This document shows, in pieces, positions 8,293 to 17,297 of a stretch of 64,000 nucleotides of DNA. This stretch comes from M269 sp964640795 (GTDB lineage: Bacteria; Pseudomonadota; Gammaproteobacteria; Enterobacterales; Alteromonadaceae). Each line of letters opens with the position of its first letter. Position 1 is the stretch's first letter. The stretch lies in NCBI GenBank assembly GCA_964640795.1, contig CAZXIN010000026.1, forward strand, positions 1 through 64,000, read 5' to 3'. Below the pieces are notes generated by a model. That model did not search any database. It was given only the letters and a program-made list of their open reading frames with translations, and had not been told where the DNA came from. Both the position numbers and the translations under genes were made by a program.

Positions 8293-10611
8293 ATGAATAA
8301 TAATCTTTACGTCACCAAACGAAATGGAGAGCGCGAACTCTTGGATTTAGACAAGATCCATAGAGTGATTGATTGGTCTGCAAAGGATCTGGAAAACGTA
8401 TCGGTTTCGCAAGTCGAAATAAAAGCACATATACAATTTTATGATGGCATTAAAACAGAAGATATTCATGAAACCATGATTAAATCGGCGGCTGATCTTA
8501 TATCAACAGATTCGCCTGACTATCAATATATGGCTGCTCGTCTTGCTATTTTTCATCTGCGTAAAAAGGCCTATGGTCAATTTGAACCACCAGCGTTATT
8601 CGCACACGTTAAAAATATGGTCGAAAAAGGTAAGTATGACAAACATATACTCGAAGATTACAGTAAAGAAGAGTTAGATGAATTAGACGCATACCTAGAT
8701 CATTGGCGTGACATGAACTTTAGCTATGCCGCTGTAAAGCAGCTAGAAGGCAAATACCTTGTTCAAAACCGCGTCACTGGCGATATTTACGAAAGTGCTC
8801 AATTTCTTTATATCTTAGTTGCAGCTTGCTTATTTGCTAAGTACCCCAAAGAAGCACGTTTGGACTATATTAAGCGTTTCTATGATGCGACGTCACAGTT
8901 CAAAATTTCATTACCGACACCTATTATGGCTGGTGTAAGAACACCAACACGTCAGTTTAGTTCTTGTGTACTCATTGAATCAGGAGATAGTCTCGACTCT
9001 ATCAATGCCAGCACGAGTGCAATTGTTAAATACGTAAGCCAACGTGCTGGTATAGGTATTAATGCAGGTCGGATTAGAGCATTAGGTAGTCCTATTCGTG
9101 GAGGAGAGGCTTATCACACAGGTTGTTTGCCTTTCTATAAACATTTCCAGACAGCAGTTAAAAGCTGCTCTCAAGGTGGTGTAAGAGGCGGAGCAGCCAC
9201 CCTGTTTTATCCTCTATGGCATCTGGAAGTCGAGTCATTATTGGTGCTTAAAAATAATCGTGGGGTTGAAGAGAATAGAGTTCGCCACCTTGATTATGGT
9301 GTTCAATTTAATAAAGTTATGTATCAGCGTTTGCTTAAAGACGACTATATCACTTTGTTTAGCCCATCTGATGTCCCTGGGCTCTATGACGCTTTCTTCG
9401 CAGATCAGGATAAGTTTGAAGAGCTTTACGTTAGATACGAAAACGACGATACCATTCGTAAAAAACGCATTAAAGCACTAGAACTATTCAGTCTATTTAT
9501 GCAAGAGCGCGCCAGTACGGGGCGTATCTACTTACAGAATGTTGATCACTGCAACACACATAGCCCATTCAATCCAGAATACGCTCCTGTGCGTCAGAGC
9601 AATTTGTGCTTAGAGATTGCTCTACCAACTAAGCCATTACAACATGTTAATGATGAAGAAGGTGAAATCGCACTCTGTACATTATCTGCCTTCAACCTTG
9701 GAGCTATTGAAGACCTTAGCGATATTGAAGAATGGGCAGATCTGTCAGTGAGAGCATTGGATTGTTTATTGGATTATCAAGATTACCCTGTACCAGCAGC
9801 ATACAATGCAACTATGGGGCGACGAACGTTAGGTATAGGCGTTATTAACTTTGCTTACTATTTAGCAAAGAATGGCGTTAAATACTCTGATCATAGTGCC
9901 AATGGCCTAGTTCATCGGACATTTGAAGCAATTCAGTTTTATTTAATGAAAGCATCAAACCGACTAGCCAAAGAACAAGGGGCATGTCCGAAGTTTAATG
10001 AAACGACTTATGCTCAAGGTATTCTGCCGATAGATACCTATAAAAAGGATTTAGATAAAATATGCAGCGAGCCACTACATCTGGACTGGGAAGGTTTAAG
10101 AGCAGATATTAAAGAACACGGGCTTAGGAACAGCACGTTATCAGCACTTATGCCATCTGAAACGTCATCTCAGATTTCAAATGCTACGAACGGCATAGAG
10201 CCTCCTAGAGGGCATATCAGTGTGAAATCAAGCAAAGACGGGGTTCTTAAACAAGTCGTTCCTGATTTTAAAAACCTAAAAGATAATTACGAATTGCTGT
10301 GGGATTTACCTTCAAATGATGGTTACTTACAACTTGTAGGTATTATGCAAAAGTTTGTTGATCAAACCATTTCTGCCAATACTAGCTACGACCCTGGCAA
10401 GTATGAAGGCGGTAAAGTCCCTATGAAGTTACTCATTCAAGATTTACTGACAACCTATAAATTAGGTGTAAAAACGCTTTATTATCATAACACTCGTGAT
10501 GGAGCGACCGACTCTACAAGTGAGTCAAAGAAAGAAGACATTAAACAACCTATTGTCGAAGTTGCTGTTGAAGAAGATGACGATTGCGCTGGCGGTGCAT
10601 GTAAAATTTAA
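8293..10611 (+). CDS. nrdA: Class Ia ribonucleoside-diphosphate reductase, alpha subunit
   Basis: Reduces NDPs to dNDPs aerobically together with NrdB. An N-terminal ATP-cone (about 5-95) provides activity control. The radical and redox residues match E. coli numbering: Cys225 in FSSCVLIES, the Asn-Cys-Glu triad in QSNLCLEIA (about 437-441) and the Cys in LCTLSAFN (about 462). The C-terminal tail CAGGACKI carries the thioredoxin/glutaredoxin shuttle pair Cys765 and Cys770. Length 772. First gene of nrdA-nrdB-ferredoxin, controlled by an NrdR box pair and with a possible attenuator hairpin in the nrdA-nrdB gap. Confidence 0.98.
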   Translation: MNNNLYVTKRNGERELLDLDKIHRVIDWSAKDLENVSVSQVEIKAHIQFYDGIKTEDIHETMIKSAADLISTDSPDYQYMAARLAIFHLRKKAYGQFEPPALFAHVKNMVEKGKYDKHILEDYSKEELDELDAYLDHWRDMNFSYAAVKQLEGKYLVQNRVTGDIYESAQFLYILVAACLFAKYPKEARLDYIKRFYDATSQFKISLPTPIMAGVRTPTRQFSSCVLIESGDSLDSINASTSAIVKYVSQRAGIGINAGRIRALGSPIRGGEAYHTGCLPFYKHFQTAVKSCSQGGVRGGAATLFYPLWHLEVESLLVLKNNRGVEENRVRHLDYGVQFNKVMYQRLLKDDYITLFSPSDVPGLYDAFFADQDKFEELYVRYENDDTIRKKRIKALELFSLFMQERASTGRIYLQNVDHCNTHSPFNPEYAPVRQSNLCLEIALPTKPLQHVNDEEGEIALCTLSAFNLGAIEDLSDIEEWADLSVRALDCLLDYQDYPVPAAYNATMGRRTLGIGVINFAYYLAKNGVKYSDHSANGLVHRTFEAIQFYLMKASNRLAKEQGACPKFNETTYAQGILPIDTYKKDLDKICSEPLHLDWEGLRADIKEHGLRNSTLSALMPSETSSQISNATNGIEPPRGHISVKSSKDGVLKQVVPDFKNLKDNYELLWDLPSNDGYLQLVGIMQKFVDQTISANTSYDPGKYEGGKVPMKLLIQDLLTTYKLGVKTLYYHNTRDGATDSTSESKKEDIKQPIVEVAVEEDDDCAGGACKI

Positions 10612-10630
10612 TCATTGCTATTGGTATAAC

Positions 10631-10655
10631 GCGCTGTCTTTGGATAGCGCTTTTC
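10631..10655 (+). terminator. Hairpin with short U-run between nrdA and nrdB
   Basis: GCGCTGTC/GATAGCGC pairs over 8 bases (one G-U) around a TTTG loop and is followed by TTTTCT. It has the shape of a weak intrinsic terminator inside the operon and could lower nrdB transcription or stabilise the nrdA message end. Confidence 0.5.
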
Positions 10656-10684
10656 TACATCCATTATCAGGACATTTTTGAAAA

Positions 10685-11815
10685 ATGAAATACACCACTT
10701 TTAGTCCCGTCAATAATAATGCGCTAACAGAGCCCATGTTCTTCGGAAACCCCGTTAATGTTGCGCGTTATGACCAACAGAAACATGCTATTTTCGAGAA
10801 GCTGATTGAAAAGCAAATTTCGTTTTTTTGGCGCCCTGAAGAAGTTGATGTTAGTAAAGATCGTGTCGATTTTCAGCAATTAAGCGATTCTGAAAAGCAT
10901 ATATTCATATCGAACTTGAAGTATCAGACCTTACTAGACTCTGTACAAGGACGAAGCCCTAATATTGCATTTTTACCAATCATTTCTATTCCGGAGCTAG
11001 AAACATGGGTGGAGACTTGGTCGTTTTTCGAAACAATACATTCGCGTTCTTACACACACATATTGCGTAACCTTTTTACAGATCCAAGCGAAATATTCTC
11101 AGACATTGTAGACAATCAACATATTAAAAAGCGAGCTGAGGATATCTCTCAATATTACGATGACCTCATTTTCTACACACAGATATGGCAAACTCACGGT
11201 TTAGGTGAACATACTATTCAAGGGCAAACCTATAACATCACGTTTAGAGAGTTAAAGAAGAAGCTTTACCTATGTATGAATTCAGTCAATGCACTCGAAG
11301 CGATACGTTTTTATGTTTCCTTTGCTTGTACATTTGCGTTTGCTGAGCGCGAATTGATGGAGGGTAACTCCAAGATCATTCGTTTAATCGCCAGAGATGA
11401 GAACCTACATTTAACGTCGACACAGCATATCCTCAATTTATGGGCAAAAGGGAAAGACGATCCGGAAATGGCTGAGATCGCTGCCGAATGTAAGGAAGAA
11501 GCCACAAAGATATTCTTAAATGCCGTAGAACAAGAAAAAGAGTGGGCACACTACTTGTTTGAGCGAGGATCAATGATTGGCTTAAATAAAGAAATTTTAT
11601 GTCAATATGTCGAGTTTATCGCCAATCACAGAATGGCCGCGATAGGTTTGGGACAACCTTTTGATATTACTACTAACCCTCTGCCGTGGATGAACAACTA
11701 TCTACATTCAGATAACGTGCAAGTAGCACCGCAAGAATCAGAGATAAGTTCCTACCTCGTAGGTCAAATAGACAGTGAAGTTAACGCCGATGACTTCGGT
11801 GACTTTGATTTATAA
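10685..11815 (+). CDS. nrdB: Class Ia ribonucleoside-diphosphate reductase, beta subunit
   Basis: Holds the diferric-tyrosyl radical cofactor that starts catalysis in NrdA. The radical tyrosine is Tyr123 in HSRSYTHILRN. Iron ligands include Asp85, Glu116 and His119, with the second set in the helix containing ARDENLHLTSTQH. The 376-residue length and the acidic C-terminus ending DDFGDFDL, which docks on NrdA, are typical of the class Ia family. The 2Fe-2S ferredoxin that maintains its cofactor follows 21 bases later. Confidence 0.98.
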   Translation: MKYTTFSPVNNNALTEPMFFGNPVNVARYDQQKHAIFEKLIEKQISFFWRPEEVDVSKDRVDFQQLSDSEKHIFISNLKYQTLLDSVQGRSPNIAFLPIISIPELETWVETWSFFETIHSRSYTHILRNLFTDPSEIFSDIVDNQHIKKRAEDISQYYDDLIFYTQIWQTHGLGEHTIQGQTYNITFRELKKKLYLCMNSVNALEAIRFYVSFACTFAFAERELMEGNSKIIRLIARDENLHLTSTQHILNLWAKGKDDPEMAEIAAECKEEATKIFLNAVEQEKEWAHYLFERGSMIGLNKEILCQYVEFIANHRMAAIGLGQPFDITTNPLPWMNNYLHSDNVQVAPQESEISSYLVGQIDSEVNADDFGDFDL

Positions 11816-11836
11816 TTAACACGTTAACTCATCAAC

Positions 11837-12103
11837 GTGAACAATGATGAATATGAGGTTCTTGTTACCGTAAAAGGAATGTCGATAAAACAAGAGCCTG
11901 ATAAAACGCTACTAGAAAATCTCGAATCAAGCAATATCGACATGCACTCTCATTGTAGAGAAGGGTTTTGTGGCACATGTAGAACAAGGCTAGTATCAGG
12001 CGAAGTCGAATATACTATCGATCCACTGGCTTATATTGACGATGACGAGATTTTACCTTGTTGCTGTAGAGCCATCTCCAATATCGTTATCGAAATTAGT
12101 TGA
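11837..12103 (+). CDS. yfaE: YfaE-type 2Fe-2S ferredoxin for NrdB cofactor maintenance
   Basis: Small cytoplasmic ferredoxin of 88 residues. The plant-type cluster motif is Cys40, Cys45 and Cys48 in HCREGFCGTCRTRL, with the fourth ligand in the LPCCCRA segment (75-77), the same arrangement as E. coli YfaE. YfaE donates electrons to regenerate the diferric-tyrosyl cofactor of NrdB, consistent with its place right after nrdB. The start codon is GTG; no strong ribosome site is visible, so it may be translated by coupling to nrdB. Confidence 0.92.
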   Translation: MNNDEYEVLVTVKGMSIKQEPDKTLLENLESSNIDMHSHCREGFCGTCRTRLVSGEVEYTIDPLAYIDDDEILPCCCRAISNIVIEIS

Positions 12104-12198
12104 TGTGGCAAACCAAGTCACCTAATTAATCTGAGGTTAATTAATACAACACTTCACCCGATATAGGTTATATTGGTATTCTAACACACGTTCAGGTC

Positions 12199-13593
12199 AT
12201 GGAATCTACGGAACGTCAGTCAATAAGCGAGGACACAGATAACATGACCATCCGAACCGAATTCCCCAAGTTAGTCAAGCTAGCTTGGCCACTACTCATT
12301 GCTCAACTCACGCAAACGATGATGGGTGTATCAGACACCATAATGGCTGGACGAGTTTCTGCGACAGATATGGCTGCTGTCGCTATTGCATCGAGTATCT
12401 TCTTACCCGTCCTATTTTTTATACAAGGTATCATACTGGCCCTGCCCCCAATCATATCCAGATTGCAAGGTGCTAAACAATCAAACAGGGTCGCAAATGC
12501 CACTCAACAAACCATGTGGGTTGCCTTATTTATTACTGTTCCACTCAGCTTTTCTGCATTACTTGTACCGAGACTGTTTGAGTTTGCTCCAGTAGAAGAA
12601 GCGCTCAAGTCTATCACCATACAGTATCTAACCTATGTGCTATGGAGCCTCCCAGCTTTCGCACTTTACCAAGTGTTACGCAACTACTGCGAAGGACTAT
12701 CGGTTACTAAACCCAGCATGATCATCATGGTTATTGGTTTGTCCGTGAACATCCCAGCCAACTATGTTTTTATCCATGGGTTATTTGGTGCACCTGCTCT
12801 AGGCGGAGCAGGCTGTGCTATAGCAACAGCGTTGGTATTCGTCGCCATGTTTTTAAGCACGGCTATTTATACATTTTTCTCTAAGAAATTATCTCACTAT
12901 AATCTCTACGAAAAGCTGTATATGCCCAAAATAAGTGATCTTAGTGATACCTTAAAGCTTGGCTTCCCTATCGCTATGACTATCCTCTTTGAGGTTTCCT
13001 TATTTGCGGCAATTGCTATTTTCTTGTCTCCTTTTGGCGCAACTGTCGTTGCGGCTCATCAAATTGCCCTGAACTTTTCTTCACTGATGTTTATGGTGCC
13101 TTTATCAATAGGCATGGCAACAACTATTCGTGTTGGATATTTACTAGGTGAAGAAGCTCCTGATAAAGCAAAAACAGCAATAAAAAGTGCCATGCTCTTA
13201 GGTTTATCTTGTAGCTTGATAACAGCTATGTTGTCTATCGTACTCCGCTTTCCTATCGCTCGACTCTACACAACAGATAATGTCGTCATACTTGGTGCGG
13301 CTAACTTGATGTTACTCGCAGCTATGTTTCAACTCTCTGATGCTATTCAAGTCATTGCGGCATGTGCATTAAGGGGCTATAAAGATACTAAGGCAATGTT
13401 TTACATTACCTTCTTAAGCTACTGGGTCATCGGTTTAACACTCGGCATAACGCTCGGGTTAACAGATATTCTTGTCCCCCAAATGGCTGCAGAAGGGTTT
13501 TGGATAGGTATTATTGTAGGGCTAACATCTGCGGCAATCATGTTAGGGTGGCGAGTACTATACATTCAGCGTAGGTATAGCCTTTACCAATAG
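12199..13593 (+). CDS. MATE family multidrug/cation antiporter (NorM-like)
   Basis: Inner-membrane exporter of about 12 helices that couples Na+ or H+ entry to efflux of cationic drugs or metabolites. The first helix region FPKLVKLAWPLLIAQLTQ with MMGVSDTIMAGR, and the second-half counterpart LGFPIAMTILFEVSLFA, show the two MatE repeats of a NorM-type protein. At 464 residues it is full length. An alternative start is ATG 12244, which would leave a more typical short cytoplasmic N-terminus; neither start has a strong ribosome site. The substrate cannot be told from sequence. It appears monocistronic. Confidence 0.9.
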   Translation: MESTERQSISEDTDNMTIRTEFPKLVKLAWPLLIAQLTQTMMGVSDTIMAGRVSATDMAAVAIASSIFLPVLFFIQGIILALPPIISRLQGAKQSNRVANATQQTMWVALFITVPLSFSALLVPRLFEFAPVEEALKSITIQYLTYVLWSLPAFALYQVLRNYCEGLSVTKPSMIIMVIGLSVNIPANYVFIHGLFGAPALGGAGCAIATALVFVAMFLSTAIYTFFSKKLSHYNLYEKLYMPKISDLSDTLKLGFPIAMTILFEVSLFAAIAIFLSPFGATVVAAHQIALNFSSLMFMVPLSIGMATTIRVGYLLGEEAPDKAKTAIKSAMLLGLSCSLITAMLSIVLRFPIARLYTTDNVVILGAANLMLLAAMFQLSDAIQVIAACALRGYKDTKAMFYITFLSYWVIGLTLGITLGLTDILVPQMAAEGFWIGIIVGLTSAAIMLGWRVLYIQRRYSLYQ

Positions 13594-13632
13594 TACAGCT
13601 CCAAGTTCAGATTAACTAAGGAGTGATCATCC

Positions 13633-15879
13633 ATGCAACACCCACAAAAGAGCCAAAAACTCAGGGTATCCATTATTGCGCCAATCTTAATTTTGATCAC
13701 CCTAGTTGCATTATCTATTGGCGCCTTAATTAAACACTATCTTACTCAACATATGTTGGCTGATATACAAAGTCGTGCAGAACTCTTGACTCATACCATT
13801 GTATATCTAGTAGATGCCGGTGATGATCCCGAAGAGTTCAATCACATGCTACTTGCACTTGGCTCAGAGGAAGGCGTCAATACGCTATATGTTGTATCAA
13901 GGGATGATGAGAAGATCATTGCTTCAAGCAAGCCTAGCTGGAAAAACGACAGTGTAGATACCATTGATGAAATCAAGCACCACAAGAGCATACATGCTCA
14001 ATTATCCTCTGATGACGATTCTCCAATCACTCTGGTCAACTCAAGCAACCACAGCCTGACTTATGCAACAAGGCTTATATTAAACAAAAACGGGGAACAG
14101 GAGGTAAAAGCAGCTACAAAGGCAATTTTTGTTGAATTAGATACGCAGCGAGCCACTGAGCAAATTTCACAGCAGTTACGAACACTACTCATAATAGTAA
14201 TCGCAGCCTTAATTACAACAGTCATTCTGATATCCAAACTACTAAATATTTATATATTTACGCCTCTCCATTTCATTCTAAAGGCGATTACGGAAAGATC
14301 TAAAGGTAATATAGATGCTCCTGCTACGGTTTTTCGGGAAGATGAAATAGGTGTTTTAGCTCATACATTTAATAACTTGATTCAGCTTGATGAGCGTAAG
14401 AAAAGGATCGTCAGAGAACGCGATCAGGAGTTGCAATTTATATTCGATAACTTACCGATTGGCATTTGGTATAAAGATGACAAAAACAATGTATTAAGAC
14501 TTAACCAAAGTGCAGCAAAATCGTTAGATAAGTCTGTTTCAGAAGTAGAAGGTAAGAATTTATCTGTTTTTTGTTTTAAGCAAGCTAGGTATGAATGGGA
14601 GCAGGATAAGTACATAATTGAATCAGGCCAACCCATGCTAAACATTATCGAAAAACAGGTCGTTGGCGAGAGAAAAAATTGGATAAGGACCGATAAAGTT
14701 CTCTACCAGTCAAACGAACGAGATCAGCAACGTATTCTCGTGCTTAAACAAGACATTACTGAACTCAAACAAATTGAAGAGAGATTAAAGGAAAGTGAAC
14801 GTCGTTTTCAGCTTGTTATAGAAGCAACTTATGATGGTATTTGGGACTGGCCTGACATCACAAAAGACGAAGAATATTGGTCTCCTCAGTGGAAAGCTCT
14901 ATTGGGTTATGAGGAGAATGAAATCAAGGCTAGTGCCAAAACCTTTTTTTCCATGTTGCATCCAGACGATATTCCCCTAGTAGAAAAAGCAGTCAAAGCG
15001 CACAAAGAACAAGGTATTCCTTTTGATGTAGAATATCGATTAAGAAAGAAAAACGGCGATTATCATTGGTTTCAAGCAAAAGGGATCCTGTCAACAGACG
15101 AAGAAACCGATGTACAACGGATGACAGGGTCTATTTCCAATATTCAGCAGCGTAAAGAATCTGAAAAGAAGTTACATGACTATAACGAGGAGCTTAAACG
15201 AAGCAACGCAGTGCTTGACGAGTATGCTTATGCAGCATCACATGACTTACAATCACCGCTGAGAGGTATTGACCAAATTGCAAGTTGGATTATTGAAGAC
15301 TTAGAAGAAGGTAAAACTGAAGAAATAGTTAGCAACTTAAAACTTATGCGTAGCAGAGTTAAAAGAATGGAGAAACTTCTAAAAGACTTATTAACATATT
15401 CAAAAGTCGGACGCCGCGAAGAAGCAATGGATCTGGCTAACACAGAAGAAATTGTAAAAGATCTCTTTAAACTGGCATCTCCACCGGAAGGGTTTCAGCT
15501 CCTCATTGAAGGTGACTTACCAACCTTTACTACTTTAATTGCTCCTTTTGAACAAGTTATACGTAACTTAATTGGTAACGCGATTAAACATCATGATAAA
15601 CCCAACGGGACTATATCAATAAGCTGTATTTTATTGGAACATAACCAATATCAGTTTTGTATAAAAGATGACGGCCCAGGCATTGATAAAAAATATCATG
15701 AATTAGTGTTTAAAATGTTCAAATCACTTAAATCCAGAGATGAAGTTGAAGCAAGCGGTATTGGACTGACATTAGTGTCTAAAATTATTACTACCTATAA
15801 CGGCAGTATTCGTTTAGAGTCGGAACTTGGAAAAGGCGCTACATTTTATTTTACTTGGCCGATAAACATTGATACTTAA
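13633..15879 (+). CDS. Membrane PAS-domain sensor histidine kinase
   Basis: Likely senses an unknown signal and phosphorylates the receiver protein encoded next. Order of parts: membrane helix (about 11-31), periplasmic sensing region of about 145 residues, second helix (about 178-200), HAMP-like linker, two PAS/PAC domains (about 265-385 and 390-515), HisKA with phospho-acceptor His537 in ASHDLQSPLR, then HATPase with N-box GNAIKHH, DDGPGID and GIGLTLV. The kinase core resembles the phytochrome-type kinases that work with Rcp1-like single-domain regulators, which is what follows here. AAGGAG lies 10 bases before the ATG. Confidence 0.9.
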   Translation: MQHPQKSQKLRVSIIAPILILITLVALSIGALIKHYLTQHMLADIQSRAELLTHTIVYLVDAGDDPEEFNHMLLALGSEEGVNTLYVVSRDDEKIIASSKPSWKNDSVDTIDEIKHHKSIHAQLSSDDDSPITLVNSSNHSLTYATRLILNKNGEQEVKAATKAIFVELDTQRATEQISQQLRTLLIIVIAALITTVILISKLLNIYIFTPLHFILKAITERSKGNIDAPATVFREDEIGVLAHTFNNLIQLDERKKRIVRERDQELQFIFDNLPIGIWYKDDKNNVLRLNQSAAKSLDKSVSEVEGKNLSVFCFKQARYEWEQDKYIIESGQPMLNIIEKQVVGERKNWIRTDKVLYQSNERDQQRILVLKQDITELKQIEERLKESERRFQLVIEATYDGIWDWPDITKDEEYWSPQWKALLGYEENEIKASAKTFFSMLHPDDIPLVEKAVKAHKEQGIPFDVEYRLRKKNGDYHWFQAKGILSTDEETDVQRMTGSISNIQQRKESEKKLHDYNEELKRSNAVLDEYAYAASHDLQSPLRGIDQIASWIIEDLEEGKTEEIVSNLKLMRSRVKRMEKLLKDLLTYSKVGRREEAMDLANTEEIVKDLFKLASPPEGFQLLIEGDLPTFTTLIAPFEQVIRNLIGNAIKHHDKPNGTISISCILLEHNQYQFCIKDDGPGIDKKYHELVFKMFKSLKSRDEVEASGIGLTLVSKIITTYNGSIRLESELGKGATFYFTWPINIDT

Positions 15880-15886
15880 ATCAACA

Positions 15887-15911
15887 GGTTATTTTATGTA
15901 ATAAAATAACC
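15887..15911. repeat. Perfect 11-base palindrome between kinase and receiver genes
   Basis: GGTTATTTTAT and ATAAAATAACC form an exact inverted repeat around GTA, 8 bases after the kinase stop. It could be a weak hairpin in the message or a regulator-binding site. There is no U-tract after it. Confidence 0.6.
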
Positions 15912-15960
15912 GATGCCAAAGTAAAATCCAGTAAAAAAATAACTAAAAAGACTGGGAAAT

Positions 15961-16398
15961 ATGGTTAAAAAAAATTATAAAGAAGTTAGCATTGTACTCG
16001 TTGAAGACGATGAAGTTGATGCGAAATCGGTTGAAAGAGCATTGCTCAAACTAAAGATAGCTAATCCTTATTATCACGTCACAAATGGCGTTGAAGCACT
16101 TCAATTATTGCAAGGTGATAAAAAACAAGAAGCCTTAGCCAAGCCTTATCTTATTTTACTGGACTTAAATATGCCTCTTATGGGGGGGATTGAGTTTCTA
16201 CAAGCACTACGCCAAGACCCCAAAATTGAAGATACTATTGTTTTTGTTTTAACGACTTCAAGTGCCGACGAAGACAGAGTAGCCGCCTATAAAGAGCATA
16301 TTGCGGGTTATATTGTGAAATCAGATATGGCAAACGGTTTCATTGAAGTCATTGAATTGTTGGATTCTTATTGGCGTATAGTTGTTTTTCCTGAATAA
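15961..16398 (+). CDS. Single-domain response regulator (Rcp1-like)
   Basis: A receiver domain alone, 145 residues, with no output domain. The acidic pocket is Glu15-Asp16-Asp17, the phospho-acceptor is Asp68 in LLDLNMP, with Thr98 in VLTTSS and Lys120 in GYIVKS. These residues are all in place, so it should be phosphorylatable. This subfamily typically pairs with phytochrome-like histidine kinases and acts by protein contact or as a phosphorelay intermediate. It lies 81 bases downstream of the kinase gene and very probably is its partner. Confidence 0.92.
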   Translation: MVKKNYKEVSIVLVEDDEVDAKSVERALLKLKIANPYYHVTNGVEALQLLQGDKKQEALAKPYLILLDLNMPLMGGIEFLQALRQDPKIEDTIVFVLTTSSADEDRVAAYKEHIAGYIVKSDMANGFIEVIELLDSYWRIVVFPE

Positions 16399-16410
16399 CC
16401 CATTTGCAAT

Positions 16411-16560
16411 TACCTTCATAGGGAACAGCTTAGAATGTATCTCTATGAAGGTAGAGCATGTTAAATTTTGTTCTAAACAAACGCTTTTTGATTGCGACGC
16501 GCACTTATAGTGCCTATAAATATAAGCCAAAGTACGCAACGAAGAACAACACGCTCTACC
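16411..16560. repeat. Nested inverted repeats in a convergent gap
   Basis: The gap between the receiver gene and the SRPBCC gene is dense in inverted repeats. TACCTTCATAG (16411-16421) pairs exactly with 16443-16453. GGTAGAGCATGTT (16450-16462) pairs at 12 of 13 bases with 16548-16560. Inside the second pair are GCACT/AGTGC (16501-16513) and TTATAG/CTATAA. The first two pairings share bases 16450-16453, so they compete. It could be a bidirectional terminator, a small structured RNA or a decayed miniature element. No U-tract and no target-site duplication were recognised. Confidence 0.5.
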
Positions 16561-16574
16561 ACAGCTGAACCATA

Positions 16575-17063
16575 TCAACAGATTGCTGATACCCTTGGAA
16601 GTTGAGAGTGCTTCCCTTCGAACGGCTTGCCATTTTCGACCAGATACTTAAAAGCAGACAATGCATCTGCCCCCATTTTCTTTGAGATAATAAGCATCAA
16701 AGGTTCTAATAGTCTTCCGAATATTCCACCTTTAAGTACAACTTCTGCTTCGGTACTTAGCAATGTTTTCCCGTTTACAGCTTTTACCGACCACTTGTTT
16801 TTAGCCGACTTCACCAAGGGTAAATTAAATCCTTCATAAGTGTAAGTTTCTCCCTCTACCCAATCAGTCCACTTCTCCGTAATCGTAACATTATTACTCA
16901 GATGACAAATTCTTTGAGCTCCTACTCCCTGTTTGATATCCCCTATGTACTTAGACGAAATGACAGGTTCTGACCACATTGAGAGATTTTCAAGATCTGA
17001 AAGCACCTTCCAAGTGGTTTTTGGGCTAGCTTCAATGCATGCATACGATTTCATTTTGAGCAT
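16575..17063 (-). CDS. SRPBCC (START/polyketide cyclase-like) family protein
   Basis: A 162-residue single-domain protein of the Bet v1/START-like fold, used for binding hydrophobic ligands. The N-terminal pattern IEASPKTTWKVLSDLENLSMWSE and the later VKAVNGKTLLSTEAEVVLKGG are typical of polyketide_cyc2-type proteins. AGGAG sits 6 bases before the ATG. It is divergent from an AraC-family regulator 226-235 bases away, which may control it. Ligand and pathway are unknown. Confidence 0.75.
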   Translation of the reverse strand: MLKMKSYACIEASPKTTWKVLSDLENLSMWSEPVISSKYIGDIKQGVGAQRICHLSNNVTITEKWTDWVEGETYTYEGFNLPLVKSAKNKWSVKAVNGKTLLSTEAEVVLKGGIFGRLLEPLMLIISKKMGADALSAFKYLVENGKPFEGKHSQLPRVSAIC

Positions 17064-17297
17064 AACACTCTCCTTTTGATAATCTATTTATTAAAATACG
17101 CTTCAAGATGACAAAGATATTAGTACAGAAATTTAAAGATAAATAATCGTACAACCCGAGTCCATTTATTTTTGTAGTACTGCTCTGCTCAATCGAGATT
17201 ACATCGCTAAAGCATCATTAAATGAGTCAGCTATTCAAAAGTAGTTTCCTTAATTAACAACATAAATAATCAAGAGAGCAAGAATATTTTGCCGAAA

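Noticed and set aside
16450..16560. Integron attC-like site (GTTAAAT resembles GTTRRRY)
   Set aside because: The matching RYYYAAC end is missing, the paired arms do not fit the R/L box layout and no integrase or cassette array is nearby.
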